This document shows, piece after piece, positions 39,263 through 50,741 of a DNA stretch of 64,000 nucleotides. A model generated the notes under the pieces. The model worked only from the letters and a program-made list of their open reading frames with translations. It did not search any database and was not told the DNA's origin. The stretch covers positions 42,958-106,957 of the forward strand of contig CANRLH010000007.1 in NCBI GenBank assembly GCA_947631455.1, given 5' to 3'. The stretch is from an uncultured Clostridia bacterium (GTDB lineage: Bacteria; Bacillota; Clostridia; Oscillospirales; Ruminococcaceae). The position numbers and the translations under genes were made by a program. Every line of letters begins with the position of its first letter. Position 1 is the first letter of the stretch.

Positions 39263-40156
39263 TCAGTCCTCAACTATTTTTATTCCCTCATTGTCGATAT
39301 GAAACAGTTTTACATCCCAGCCGCCTAGTCCTTCCGTTTCAAGAGAAAACCTGACCTTTCCTGTGAAAAATTCATTTTCCTCATCAACAACAGCCATAAC
39401 GGTAGGACCGGCGCCGCTTATGTATGCGGCATATGCGCCGTGGTTATATGCAATGTCGAATACCCGCCTGCAATTCGGAATAAGCTTAGTTCTGTAAGGC
39501 TGATGAAGCTTGTCGTGGCAGGCAGTGCGCAGGTTTTCAAATTTACCTGTGAGAAGCGAAGCAGAAAACAGCGCCGCACGGGAAAGGTTATAAACGGCGT
39601 CCTTGTGGGATACCTCTTTTGGTAGACACGCTCTTGCGCTTTCTGTTTTAAGCTCGAAGTCAGGGATCATAGCTATAAATTTGAGCTTTGTGGTGACCTC
39701 CTGCTTTACCCAATGCACCTTTCTGCCGTCGAACACCGCTGTTACTATTCCCCCTAAAAGTGCGGGAGCCGTATTGTCCGGGTGTCCTTCTATCTGTGCG
39801 GCAAGATCAACAAGCTCGTCGTCGGAAAGAGGATTTTTAAGAAGCGTGTTTGCGCCGACCAGCCCCGCAACTATACAGGCTGAGGAGGAACCAAGTCCTC
39901 TTGCCATTGGGATATTGTTTTGCTGCTCAATTTTCAGTCCCTTGAGTGTCCTGCCGCATATTTCATAAAGATGAGCGGCGGATTCGTAAACAAGGTTTGT
40001 TTTGTCGGTAGGAATTTTGACTCCGTCAAGGCTTATTATTTCGGTCGAGTCCGATTCCTCAATATTAACATAGTTGTAGTAAGTCATAGCAAGCCCCAGA
40101 GCGTCAAAGCCGGCGCCGAGATTTGCACTTGTAGCGGGAATTTTAAGTTTTAACAT
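39263..40156 (-). CDS. thrB: Homoserine kinase
   Basis: IPATSANLGAGFDALGLA, IPMARGLGSSSACIVAGL GHMP motif, next to hom. Confidence 0.95.
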   Translation of the reverse strand: MLKLKIPATSANLGAGFDALGLAMTYYNYVNIEESDSTEIISLDGVKIPTDKTNLVYESAAHLYEICGRTLKGLKIEQQNNIPMARGLGSSSACIVAGLVGANTLLKNPLSDDELVDLAAQIEGHPDNTAPALLGGIVTAVFDGRKVHWVKQEVTTKLKFIAMIPDFELKTESARACLPKEVSHKDAVYNLSRAALFSASLLTGKFENLRTACHDKLHQPYRTKLIPNCRRVFDIAYNHGAYAAYISGAGPTVMAVVDEENEFFTGKVRFSLETEGLGGWDVKLFHIDNEGIKIVED

Positions 40157-40204
40157 AAATATCTCCGTATTAGTAAGATAAGGTGAAGCTGTTCAGGGAA
40201 TGCG

Positions 40205-41446
40205 TTACAGAACCCTGATAAAGTTCAGAACTTCAATCGCATTGCTTAATGAGTCAAGCTTTTCATCAATAAGAATTTCTTTCATAGGAGCAGTGATAAA
40301 AGCGACCTCGCTGTCCGGACGGTTCTGGCGTTCAATAAACATCGGGTGATCAAATATCTTAGCAATGCTTTCTCTTGCCGCGTCAGCGTCGCCCTTAATG
40401 CTTACTTTGATAAACGCCGCTGTTTCAGACTGTTTGTGATCAGCTATGAGATTTTCGCCGGTTGACTGATCCCACGACACCGTAAGAGGTCTTTCTCTGT
40501 GTAAAAGCGCGTCTATCAGATCGCCTACAACGGCAGATGCCGTGGGTAGCTTTCCCGCACCCTGACCATAGAAAACAACATCGCCTACTCCGTTTCCGGT
40601 AACGCTTATAGCGTTGTATACCCCGTCAACGTGAGAAAGAAGATTATCTTCCGGAATAAGTCTTGGGCATACCGTAACAGATAGCTTTCCTTCGCCTGCC
40701 GGATATGCCGAGCCTATAAGCTTGATTTTATATCCTGCGTTTCTGGCATATTCAACATCCTCCGGGGTGATTTTTGAAATTCCCTCACAGTAAGCCTGCT
40801 CCGGATAAATGTGCTTACCAGAAGCAAGGGACGCCAGAATACAGATTTTCCTGCAAGCGTCGTGGCCCTCAATATCAGCGGTCGGGTCAGCCTCGGCGAA
40901 TCCGTTTTCCTGAGCAAGCTTAAGCGCGTCGGAAAAGCTCATCTGATCCTTTATCATTTTAGTCAGGATAAAGTTTGTAGTTCCGTTTAAAATGCCTGAG
41001 ATCTGCTCGATCCTGTTTCCGGCAAGGCATTTGTGAAGGGGTCTTATTATCGGAATACCTCCGCCGACGGATGCCTCAAAGAGATAGCTTGCGTTATTTT
41101 TTCTGGCAATTTCAAAAAGCTCTGCGCCCTTCTGAGCAACAAGCTCTTTGTTTGATGTCACAACGCTTTTGCCTTGTTGAAGAAGCTGCTTTGTAAATTC
41201 AAAAGCGGGATGGATTCCGCCTATTACCTCAGCTACAGCCTCCACCTCAGGGTCATTTAGAATGTCGTTAAAGTCCTTGGTATGAATATTGCCGTACGGG
41301 CTGTCGGGGAAATCGCGAAGGTCTAAAATATACCCTAATTTTACGTCCTTTCCGATTTTTTTGGTAATCGAGTCGCGGTTTTTCTCAAAAAGCTCAACCG
41401 TGCCCGATCCGACCACTCCGTAGCCGATAACTGCATATTTGCTCAT
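40205..41446 (-). CDS. hom: Homoserine dehydrogenase
   Basis: AVIGYGVVGSGTVELF, VTSNKELVA, ILNGTTNFILTKM, EADPTADIEGHDA; C-terminal ACT. Confidence 0.95.
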   Translation of the reverse strand: MSKYAVIGYGVVGSGTVELFEKNRDSITKKIGKDVKLGYILDLRDFPDSPYGNIHTKDFNDILNDPEVEAVAEVIGGIHPAFEFTKQLLQQGKSVVTSNKELVAQKGAELFEIARKNNASYLFEASVGGGIPIIRPLHKCLAGNRIEQISGILNGTTNFILTKMIKDQMSFSDALKLAQENGFAEADPTADIEGHDACRKICILASLASGKHIYPEQAYCEGISKITPEDVEYARNAGYKIKLIGSAYPAGEGKLSVTVCPRLIPEDNLLSHVDGVYNAISVTGNGVGDVVFYGQGAGKLPTASAVVGDLIDALLHRERPLTVSWDQSTGENLIADHKQSETAAFIKVSIKGDADAARESIAKIFDHPMFIERQNRPDSEVAFITAPMKEILIDEKLDSLSNAIEVLNFIRVL

Positions 41447-41486
41447 AAAATGCTTCTTTCCTTTCATATTATATATGTCATGAGTG

Positions 41487-41942
41487 TTATTCGCCTGAAA
41501 TAATTTTAACGTCAACAACTCCGCTTGTGTCTAAAAGCTTTCTCTTTACGACTGCGGAAGAGATCTCGTCGCTTTCTATCCTGACAGATATAGTTACACT
41601 TGCGACCGAATCCACAGGGATGTTCTGATTTATTGTTATAATATTTGCGCCTATTTCGTAAAGCGAGGATATTATTGCCGAAAGCACACCCTTTTGATCC
41701 TTGAGTAAAAGATAAAGAGAAAGCAGCTTGTTTTGAGTTTTCTCTTCATATCCGAAAACGCAGTCCTTATATTTATAATATGCGCTTCTTGATATTCCCA
41801 TTTTACGGCAGGCGTCCGATGAGCTTTTGACCTCTCCGCAGGCTTTGAGTTTTTTTGCCTCTAAAACCTTCAGGATTATGTCCGGAAGGACCTTTGTATT
41901 GACTACCACCAGCTTTTGAACGCCGTTATCGTTATCGAACAC
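41487..41942 (-). CDS. ACT domain-containing protein (UPF0735/PheB-like)
   Basis: ACT domain LKDQKGVLSAIISSLYEIGANIITINQNIPVD; GTG start after AGGAGGTGG. Confidence 0.8.
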   Translation of the reverse strand: MFDNDNGVQKLVVVNTKVLPDIILKVLEAKKLKACGEVKSSSDACRKMGISRSAYYKYKDCVFGYEEKTQNKLLSLYLLLKDQKGVLSAIISSLYEIGANIITINQNIPVDSVASVTISVRIESDEISSAVVKRKLLDTSGVVDVKIISGE

Positions 41943-41983
41943 AAGTCCACCTCCTGTATACATATGTTTTTGCGACAGATACA

Positions 41984-42012
41984 ACTATAACACACTTAAA
42001 GCAAAAAGTCAA
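41984..42012 (-). promoter_or_regulatory. Predicted sigma-A promoter for ACT-hom-thrB
   Basis: Minus strand TTGACT-17 bp-TATAGT. Confidence 0.6.
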
Positions 42013-42345
42013 GAAGAATCGAGTATTTAATAGCTATGCTCTTTCAGCGCAAAATAAAGTATTGTGCAGAATGAGAAGAAAAATATAAAACGAAAAAAGT
42101 TAAAACATTGTGGTGGATCGTAACAAATATCTATTGTAAACCGACAGAGTAAGTTAAAAAAGAATTGCTCTTGCGTCACACTTATAAGTGTTAACAAACT
42201 GTAAAAAATGCAGGAAATAAAAATTTTCCTGCAAAATTTCTTGCCAAACGCACAGATTTATGATATCATTATTTTTAGTGTTAAGTGCAGAATTTGCCAA
42301 AACTGCTGTGCTTGATAATAATAATATAAAACATGGAGGTTTTAA

Positions 42346-43701
<1,356 letters not shown>

Positions 43702-43746
43702 AAACGATTTCTTGTTGAAATATTAAAACCACAGTGAATATGAATA

Positions 43747-43777
43747 GAACCCCAAAAGTGTATACCTTTTGGGGTTC
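43747..43777. terminator. Hairpin terminator after gdhA (convergent region)
   Basis: AACCCCAAAAgtgtatacCTTTTGGGGTT. Confidence 0.7.
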
Positions 43778-43798
43778 AAATTATATTTGCTGTTTATT

Positions 43799-44014
43799 TT
43801 ATAAGTTCACTTCTTTTTTCGATGTTCGCCCCAGGATATAATCTGTTGAAACATCATAAAAGTCCGCCAGTATCAGCAGATGTTCCACTGGAATAGTCAG
43901 AGCGCCTCTTTCATACCGTGAATAAACCGTCTGACTGGTAAAAAGTAGTTTAGCAACCTGAGTTTGGTTTAGATCTCTGTCCTCGCGCAGATCTCTCAGT
44001 CTTTGAAAATACAC
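43799..44014 (-). CDS. Small XRE-family HTH regulator (71 aa)
   Basis: RLRDLREDRDLNQTQVAKLLFTSQTVYSRYERGALTIPVEHLLILADFYDVSTDYILGRT. Confidence 0.9.
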   Translation of the reverse strand: MYFQRLRDLREDRDLNQTQVAKLLFTSQTVYSRYERGALTIPVEHLLILADFYDVSTDYILGRTSKKEVNL

Positions 44015-44057
44015 AAAACATCCCCCTTGTTTTAATATATTTTTCTGAAAAACAGAT

Positions 44058-44075
44058 TAGTACTATTATGTACTA
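44058..44075. promoter_or_regulatory. Palindromic candidate operator for the divergent XRE regulator
   Basis: TAGTAC-TATTAT-GTACTA perfect inverted repeat abutting a -35 box. Confidence 0.5.
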
Positions 44076-44104
44076 TTGACTTTATATTATTTTTGATGTA
44101 TAAT
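44076..44104 (+). promoter_or_regulatory. Predicted sigma-A promoter P1
   Basis: TTGACT-17 bp-TATAAT. Confidence 0.6.
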
Positions 44105-44198
44105 GAATACATTAAGACCTTTTGGTACTAGTTCTTGTTTGATTGTTAAATAAACCTCTCTATTATAAATAAAAAATGAATTTTTTTCTAATTTGCTC

Positions 44199-44227
44199 TT
44201 GACATTTTAATTTTATTATAGTATAAT
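44199..44227 (+). promoter_or_regulatory. Predicted sigma-A promoter P2
   Basis: TTGACA-17 bp-TATAAT consensus match. Confidence 0.65.
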
Positions 44228-44407
44228 AAACATGTTAGAACTGATATGTACTATTTTTGATGAAAATTTATATATAAGTATAATGTGTTGTAATTGCATA
44301 TAACGGTTAGATGCCATTTGATTTTTACAAATTATATCCTGTTGAATATTTTAAGTTTGGGATATGCAGCAGGCTGTAAAAAAAGTAAAAATAAAATAAA
44401 AAAACTA

Positions 44408-44436
44408 TTGACATGGTATTATTTATGTGTTATAAT
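44408..44436 (+). promoter_or_regulatory. Predicted sigma-A promoter P3
   Basis: TTGACA-17 bp-TATAAT consensus match. Confidence 0.7.
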
Positions 44437-44442
44437 GCATAT

Positions 44443-44539
44443 AATGAGTAGTGGAATTTCAATACTTTTTTCCCTCTTTTCGGGTAAAGTGATAGTAATA
44501 AAAAACGATCACGGAGTTTTATCTCCGTGATCGTTTTTT
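44443..44539 (+). ncRNA. Candidate small RNA between promoter P3 and a strong terminator
   Basis: Predicted +1 about 7 nt after TATAAT; terminator ends about 97 nt later; no RBS-supported ORF. Confidence 0.4.
44501..44539. terminator. Rho-independent terminator
   Basis: AAAAACGATCACGGAGttttatCTCCGTGATCGTTTTTT; symmetric, usable on both strands. Confidence 0.9.
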
Positions 44540-44701
44540 ATTGGAATTGTCACACTTCAGTTTTATGATTTTGCATTAAAGTCTTAAGCTTGTAAATATT
44601 TTGTGAACGAACATAAGATATTTTATTGCTATTTGCACGTTTGCGTGCAATTTTTGTCCAAAAAGAGCCTATAAGTGAAGGGCATTTTATAAAAGAAAAT
44701 T

Positions 44702-47700
44702 TTAGTCGGGATTTTTTCCGGTGTTCATAATATCGAGCGTTTGGTTTATAAGTTCGATTGGCTTTGTTTTGCTGTCAACTGCTATCATAAAGCAGGGACG
44801 TTTACCGTCGTTAAAGGTTATGCGTTTTTTGTAGGACTTAGCGAGCGCCGTGATCTGCTCTGGCAAAATATCTCTGATATAAAAACAGATGCTTTTTCCG
44901 CGCTGAGCTATTTCAGAAATGCCCAAAGATGAAGCTGTGTTTCTCAAAAGAGATATCTCGATAAGTCCGTAAACACTTCGCGGTATCTTACCATAGCGGT
45001 CGCTGAGCTCATCGGTAACGTCGTCGGCATCATCCTTGGTATAGATCGCTGCGACACGTCTGTAAGCGTCGATCCTTTGTGTAAGGCTTTCGATATAGCT
45101 TTCGGGGATATAAGCGTTTACGGCGATGTCGACCAGACAGTCCTCAGGAGAAGCGGGTAAAGCCTCGCCCTTTTGTTCGGCTATGGCTTCGTTTAAAATT
45201 CTGAGGTACATTTCGTAACCGACAGCCTCCATATGTCCGTGCTGTTTTGAGGAAAGTATAGAACCTGCGCCGCGAAGCTGCAAATCCCTCATAGCGATTT
45301 TAAAACCGGAGCCGAACTGAGTGAACTCTCTTATCGCCTGAAGCCTTTTAGAAGCAATCTCGGAAAGCTCTTTGCCTCTGGTAAAAGTGAAATAGGCAAA
45401 CGCTCTCCTCGGGCTTCTGCCAACGCGGCCTCTGAGCTGATAAAGTTGCGCAAGGCCGAACCGATCAGCGTTTTCAATGATGAGGGTATTTACGTTGGCG
45501 ACGTCAACGCCGGTTTCGATAATAGTCGTGCAAACGAGAATGTCGATTTCCTTATCGACAAGTTTTCGCCAGATGTCAGAAAGCTCGTTTTCGCTCATCT
45601 GACCATGCGCAACACCGATGCGGGCGTCGGGTATAAGAGATGAAAGCTTTTGTGCGGTGTGAGAAATTGTCTCGACTCTGTTGTGGATATAATAGACCTG
45701 ACCGCCGCGTCTGAGCTCGCGTTCAATAGCGTTTATTAAAACTCCGTCGTTTTGCTCGATAACGTAAGTCTGAACGGGAAGTCTGTCCTGAGGCGGATCG
45801 TCTATGGTTGACATATCTCTTATGCCGCTCATGGCCATATTAAGCGTTCTTGGGATAGGGGTCGCGGAAAGAGTGAGAATATCGGTTGACGGAAAAAGCT
45901 CCTTAAACTTTTCCTTGTGCTTTACACCGAAACGCTGCTCCTCATCTATTACCGCAAGGCCCAGGTCTTTGAATTCTATATCCTTTTGAATGAGCCTGTG
46001 AGTGCCGATTACCATATCAACGAGTCCCGATTTTAAGTCCTTGATTATTTTCCTTTGTTGAGAAATCGGAACAAACCGTGATAAAAGCTCTATTCTAACA
46101 GGAAAATGCTCAAAGCGCTTTATTGCAGTCTGATAATGCTGCAATGCAAGAACCGTTGTGGGAACCAGTATTGCGCACTGTTTCGAGTCTAAAATACACT
46201 TCATGCAGGCCCTTAAGGCGACCTCTGTTTTGCCGAAACCAACATCTCCGCACAAAAGTCTGTCCATAGGATATGACTTTTCCATATCCTCCTTTATTTC
46301 TTTTATAGAGCGAAGCTGATCGTCCGTTTCAGCATAATCAAAGCGTTCCTCAAAATCCAGCTGCCATTCGCTGTCCGGAGAAAAAGCGTGACCCTTTGAA
46401 AGCTGTCTTTTGGCATAAATAGATATGAGCTCCTTTGCCATATCTTCGGCAGCGGCCTTTACTCTTGACTTTGTTTTCTTCCATTCGGTTGAGGTAAGTT
46501 TATTTAAACGTACCGTGTTTTCGTCTCCCGAACCGATATATCTGGTCACAAGATCAAGCTGGGTCACGGGAACGTACAATACATCGGTACCCGCATATGA
46601 AATGGTAATGTAGTCCTTTGTGATACCGCTGTTTTCAAGCTTTTTGATGCCTTGAAATTTTCCTATTCCGTAAAGCGAGTGTACTACCAGATCGCCCGGG
46701 TTTATATCGCTTAGGCTTTTAAGCTTTTCTCCGGCCTTGAAGCGTTTTTTACGCTTTGAAGCGCTGTCGTTTTGCAGCTTTGTTATAAGGGCAAGAGATG
46801 CGTCTGCGTAATCGAATCCGTTTGAAACGGAGCCCGGGGTAACATAAACAAATCCCTTAGTAAGCTCTGAGTCGTCTTTTAGCCGCTCGCAGGGAATGCC
46901 GCTCTCACGCAGATCGCTTATAAGTATGTCAAGAGTCTTTTCGCTTCCGCCGAAAAGTACAGTTGTATAGCCTCTTTCGCAAAAGGTGTTAAGCTCTGTG
47001 ACAAGAGATTTTATGTTGCCGTTCCAGGCGCCGGTCTGATAGCAGGTCGCGTTTATAAGTGACTTGAGAGTTAAATTTCCGCCCTGTAAAAAGGTGTCGA
47101 GATAAATGGTCTTTGAACTTTCAAAAACCCCGGTCAGATCATCGGTGGTCATATAAAATCCGTCAAGAGCCCTAAACATGATCCCTTGCTCGGTCAGGAT
47201 TTTCAAGTCTTCACTGAGCTGGGCAATAAACGCTTTTGCACGGTTGAGTATCGACACACGCTCGCACACGATGATTTTATTTGAAGAGAAATAATCAAAA
47301 ACCGTTGATTTTTCGGGATATGCAAGCGAATAGTACTTATCAAGATTAGTCAGCGTGATTCCGCTTGATAAGAGCTCACGGTCGCGCTCAATATTTTCCT
47401 TTATCAAATCCGATTGTTTGCCCCTTGGCTTTTTCATAAGAGATAAAAGCTTATCTGAAAAGTCCTCTTCGCTTATCAGAATCTCTCTTGCGGGACTTAT
47501 CACGCAGTCTGAAATTTCAGATATTCTCCTTTGGCTTTCGGGATCGAAGGTGTATATGCGCTCGATCTCATCTCCCCAAAGTTCAAGGCGGACAGGCTCT
47601 TTCATCGACACGCCGTATATGTCGAAAATATCTCCTCTCCTGGAAAACTGCGCAGCTCCTTCCACCTGAGGATATTTTACATATCCCGAGCTGATAAGCG

Positions 47701-48160
47701 TTTTTGTAAGAGTATCTGTGTTTATCTCATCGCCCTTTCTCAATAAAAGCGTATGGGCTGTAAGCACGCTTTTGGGAACGGTCGCCTGCATAGCGGCTTC
47801 AACAGGTGCGATAAGTATTTTGGCCTGTGAAGAAAGTATCATGGTGAGGGCCCTTATCCTCATCTGCTCGTATTCAAAGGAAGCTCCCTCGGTAGGTGTG
47901 AACAGGTAATCCTTCTGAGGGAATACCACCGCTGTATTTTCTCCTGACATAGCGTTTATGTCAGACGCCATTTTTCTGGCTTCACTTTCAGAACCGGTTA
48001 CAACACAAACAGGCTCATGCGCGGATAACGCATAAGCCAAGTGTGATTTGTGTATATTGGATACGCCTGTTACGGCGGCGGGATACCCCCGGGATTCAAC
48101 AGCGTCAAAAAGCTCTTTTATAAACGGAACCTTTTGGGCCATCTTGATAAAAATGTTCAC
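44702..48160 (-). CDS. mfd: Transcription-repair coupling factor Mfd
   Basis: DRLLCGDVGFGKTEVALRA, GTHRLIQKDIEFKDLGLAVIDEEQRFGVKHKE, LSATPIPRTLNMA, QLRGRVGRS. Confidence 0.97.
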   Translation of the reverse strand: MNIFIKMAQKVPFIKELFDAVESRGYPAAVTGVSNIHKSHLAYALSAHEPVCVVTGSESEARKMASDINAMSGENTAVVFPQKDYLFTPTEGASFEYEQMRIRALTMILSSQAKILIAPVEAAMQATVPKSVLTAHTLLLRKGDEINTDTLTKTLISSGYVKYPQVEGAAQFSRRGDIFDIYGVSMKEPVRLELWGDEIERIYTFDPESQRRISEISDCVISPAREILISEEDFSDKLLSLMKKPRGKQSDLIKENIERDRELLSSGITLTNLDKYYSLAYPEKSTVFDYFSSNKIIVCERVSILNRAKAFIAQLSEDLKILTEQGIMFRALDGFYMTTDDLTGVFESSKTIYLDTFLQGGNLTLKSLINATCYQTGAWNGNIKSLVTELNTFCERGYTTVLFGGSEKTLDILISDLRESGIPCERLKDDSELTKGFVYVTPGSVSNGFDYADASLALITKLQNDSASKRKKRFKAGEKLKSLSDINPGDLVVHSLYGIGKFQGIKKLENSGITKDYITISYAGTDVLYVPVTQLDLVTRYIGSGDENTVRLNKLTSTEWKKTKSRVKAAAEDMAKELISIYAKRQLSKGHAFSPDSEWQLDFEERFDYAETDDQLRSIKEIKEDMEKSYPMDRLLCGDVGFGKTEVALRACMKCILDSKQCAILVPTTVLALQHYQTAIKRFEHFPVRIELLSRFVPISQQRKIIKDLKSGLVDMVIGTHRLIQKDIEFKDLGLAVIDEEQRFGVKHKEKFKELFPSTDILTLSATPIPRTLNMAMSGIRDMSTIDDPPQDRLPVQTYVIEQNDGVLINAIERELRRGGQVYYIHNRVETISHTAQKLSSLIPDARIGVAHGQMSENELSDIWRKLVDKEIDILVCTTIIETGVDVANVNTLIIENADRFGLAQLYQLRGRVGRSPRRAFAYFTFTRGKELSEIASKRLQAIREFTQFGSGFKIAMRDLQLRGAGSILSSKQHGHMEAVGYEMYLRILNEAIAEQKGEALPASPEDCLVDIAVNAYIPESYIESLTQRIDAYRRVAAIYTKDDADDVTDELSDRYGKIPRSVYGLIEISLLRNTASSLGISEIAQRGKSICFYIRDILPEQITALAKSYKKRITFNDGKRPCFMIAVDSKTKPIELINQTLDIMNTGKNPD

Positions 48161-48258
48161 TTTTGATCCTTTCAGTGTGTGTTGTGATGCTGTTTGACAA
48201 TGACTGATATGCAGCTTATAAATATTTTAAAAGCTTGGCTTTGGTATTTTCATTCAGA

Positions 48259-48876
48259 TCAGTTGTATTTATTCATCGCCTCGTCGGTTTTTTCACTTAA
48301 AATAAGCTTGACACTCTGAGCCGCCGAGTCAAGGGCGCTGCTTAAAGCCTCGCTTTCTGATTGTGAAAATTTTGAAAGCACCCACTTTGCAAGGTCATAG
48401 TCTGGTCTTGGCTTTTTGCCAACGCCGATTTTTACTCTGGGAAAATCCTCAGTCCCTGTCAGGTCAATAATGCTTTTTATTCCGTTGTGTCCTCCGGACG
48501 AGCCTTTTCTCCTTATCCTTATCTTACCGACGTCAAGCGAGATATCGTCAAACAAAACGATCACGTTTTGAGCGGGTATCTTGTAAAAGCTCATGGCGGC
48601 TTCGACAGCTTCACCGGAGTTGTTCATAAATGTTTCCGGCTTCAGGATAAGACAACTTTTACCCGAGATCATTGCGGTAGTACATTTTGACTTAAACTTA
48701 AGCTTAAATCCTGAGGCTTGGGTGTCTTTCAAAATACGGTCAACTGCCATAAATCCGGCGTTGTGACGTGTATTTTCATAGGTAAGACCGGGATTTCCCA
48801 GACCGGCTATTATGAATTGAGGCTTTAAAGATGATCTTTCTCCTTCAATTTTTTTGAAAATATCCCAAATGCTCAT
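48259..48876 (-). CDS. pth: Peptidyl-tRNA hydrolase
   Basis: IAGLGNPGLTYENTRHNAGFMAVD, KPETFMNNSGEAV, RRKGSSGGHNGIKSI. Confidence 0.96.
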   Translation of the reverse strand: MSIWDIFKKIEGERSSLKPQFIIAGLGNPGLTYENTRHNAGFMAVDRILKDTQASGFKLKFKSKCTTAMISGKSCLILKPETFMNNSGEAVEAAMSFYKIPAQNVIVLFDDISLDVGKIRIRRKGSSGGHNGIKSIIDLTGTEDFPRVKIGVGKKPRPDYDLAKWVLSKFSQSESEALSSALDSAAQSVKLILSEKTDEAMNKYN

Positions 48877-50303
48877 TCTTTTTTTGCCTTAGCCCTTTCG
48901 GCTTCCTGCTCCTTTTTAGCGTTGAACTTTTCTACTCTGTTTTTAAGCATTCTATCGGCATAGCCCTCTTTTATCGCCGCCGAACCGCGCTCTATCGCAA
49001 GCGCTCCGTCGGGAATGTCTTTAGTGATTGTCGAGCCCGCGGCGGTGTATGCGCAGGCTCCGACGCTTACGGGGGCGATAAGGTTTGTGTTGCAGCCTAT
49101 AAATGCGTTGTCGCCGATTTTCGTTCTGAACTTTTTATCGCCGTTGTAGTTTACGGTTACAACTCCGCAGCCGAAGTTTACGTTTTCTCCGACATCGCTG
49201 TCGCCGATATAAGTAAGATGTGCAACAGAGGTAGAATCTCCGATAACGGAGTTTTTGATCTCTACAAAATCGCCGATCTTTGCATTGTTTGCGATCTTTG
49301 TTCCCGGTCTCAGATTTACCCATGGGCCTATCTTTACGCCGCTGCCTATCTGAGCATCGTTTGCCTGAACATTATTAAGTATACAGTCTCTGCCAACTAC
49401 CGTATCGTTTAAGCAGGTGTTCGGGCCTACAACACAGCCGTTTCCTATTTTGGTGTTGCCTGTTAAAACGCAGCCTGCGTTAATAACACTGCCTGCGCCT
49501 ATCTCAACATCGTTTCCGATGATAACGCCGTCTGTGCAGGTAAACTCTATTCCGTTGTCAAGATGCTTGTTTATGTTCTTTTCTCTTGCTATGGTGTTTA
49601 GTCGCAAAAGGCTCTGCCTGTCGTTTGCACCGAGAGATACGTTTTCGTTTTCGGATATAAAGGCGTCGGCTGTTTTGCCCCTTTTAATAAGAAGTCCTAT
49701 ACAATCGGTGAGATAGTATTCTCCCTGTGCGTTGTCGGGGGTGATATCAAACAAAACATCAAGAAGATCTTTGGTCTTAAACCAGTAGCAGCCGGAGTTT
49801 ATTTCTTTTATCTGCTTTTGTGAATCATCACAGTCTTTTTCCTCAACTATCGCTGAAATGCCGTTTTCGTTTCTTAAGATCCTGCCATAACCGGTGGGGT
49901 TTTGGATGATCGATGTGACAACAGTTACCGAGCAATTTTTCTGCGTGTGGAGCTTTAATGCTCCCACGATCGTTTCCTTATCTATAAAGGGAGCGTCGCC
50001 GCACAGGATAAGAGTGTTGCCGTCAATGTTCTCACGCAAAAAATCCGCTGCCTGCATAACGGCATGACCGGTACCTAAACGATCTCGCTGCAAAACGGTA
50101 GGGTATCTGTCGTTTAAGTAATTCGTTATAAAATGCCCCGCAAAGCCGCGAACTATGCAGATGTTTGTTTCTCCCGCCTTTTCGCACGCCTGTATTACCC
50201 ATTCGAGCATCGGCTGGCCGAGAACCTCACAAAGGACCTTGGGCTTGTCTATTTTCATTCTTTTGCCCTGTCCGCCTGCAAGTATAATTACCGAGTTTTT
50301 CAT
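48873..50303 (-). CDS. glmU: Bifunctional UDP-N-acetylglucosamine pyrophosphorylase/glucosamine-1-phosphate N-acetyltransferase
   Basis: IILAGGQGKRMKIDKPKVLCEV; left-handed beta-helix hexapeptide repeats; start may be 50303 or 50315. Confidence 0.95.
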   Translation of the reverse strand: MKNSVIILAGGQGKRMKIDKPKVLCEVLGQPMLEWVIQACEKAGETNICIVRGFAGHFITNYLNDRYPTVLQRDRLGTGHAVMQAADFLRENIDGNTLILCGDAPFIDKETIVGALKLHTQKNCSVTVVTSIIQNPTGYGRILRNENGISAIVEEKDCDDSQKQIKEINSGCYWFKTKDLLDVLFDITPDNAQGEYYLTDCIGLLIKRGKTADAFISENENVSLGANDRQSLLRLNTIAREKNINKHLDNGIEFTCTDGVIIGNDVEIGAGSVINAGCVLTGNTKIGNGCVVGPNTCLNDTVVGRDCILNNVQANDAQIGSGVKIGPWVNLRPGTKIANNAKIGDFVEIKNSVIGDSTSVAHLTYIGDSDVGENVNFGCGVVTVNYNGDKKFRTKIGDNAFIGCNTNLIAPVSVGACAYTAAGSTITKDIPDGALAIERGSAAIKEGYADRMLKNRVEKFNAKKEQEAERAKAKKE

Positions 50304-50741
50304 AAAACACATCATTCCTTTTTCATATATATTCGGGTGTATTCTATTTATTATACCGAGATCATCACCGCATATTATTTATGTAAGCGGCAAAATCCAG
50401 ATCGGTATAAGGTTATTATACAATAATTAAAACGTCATTACAACACCATTTGTAAACTTTTTATGCTTACTTTTCAAAAAATATACATCAGGAATTTCCT
50501 GAAATGCCGCCATAGCCTATCAATAAAACAAAGCGCTTCTGACAAAACCACGTTTGGGTTTGGATATCTTTAGCAGCTTAATTTAACGCTATATCATTAA
50601 ATTGGAAAAAATTCTTAAAAGTTACCAAAAAGGACTAGCAATTTACAAAAGTTTATGCTATAATCTATTTAAGTCCGCAGCTTTAAGGTAAATATTGGCT
50701 GTATGGCAAACAAATTACTATTTTTTTGGAGGTAGATACCA

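Noticed and set aside
44294-44530. 78-aa plus-strand ORF
   Set aside because: No RBS, spans promoter P3 and ends inside the terminator stem.
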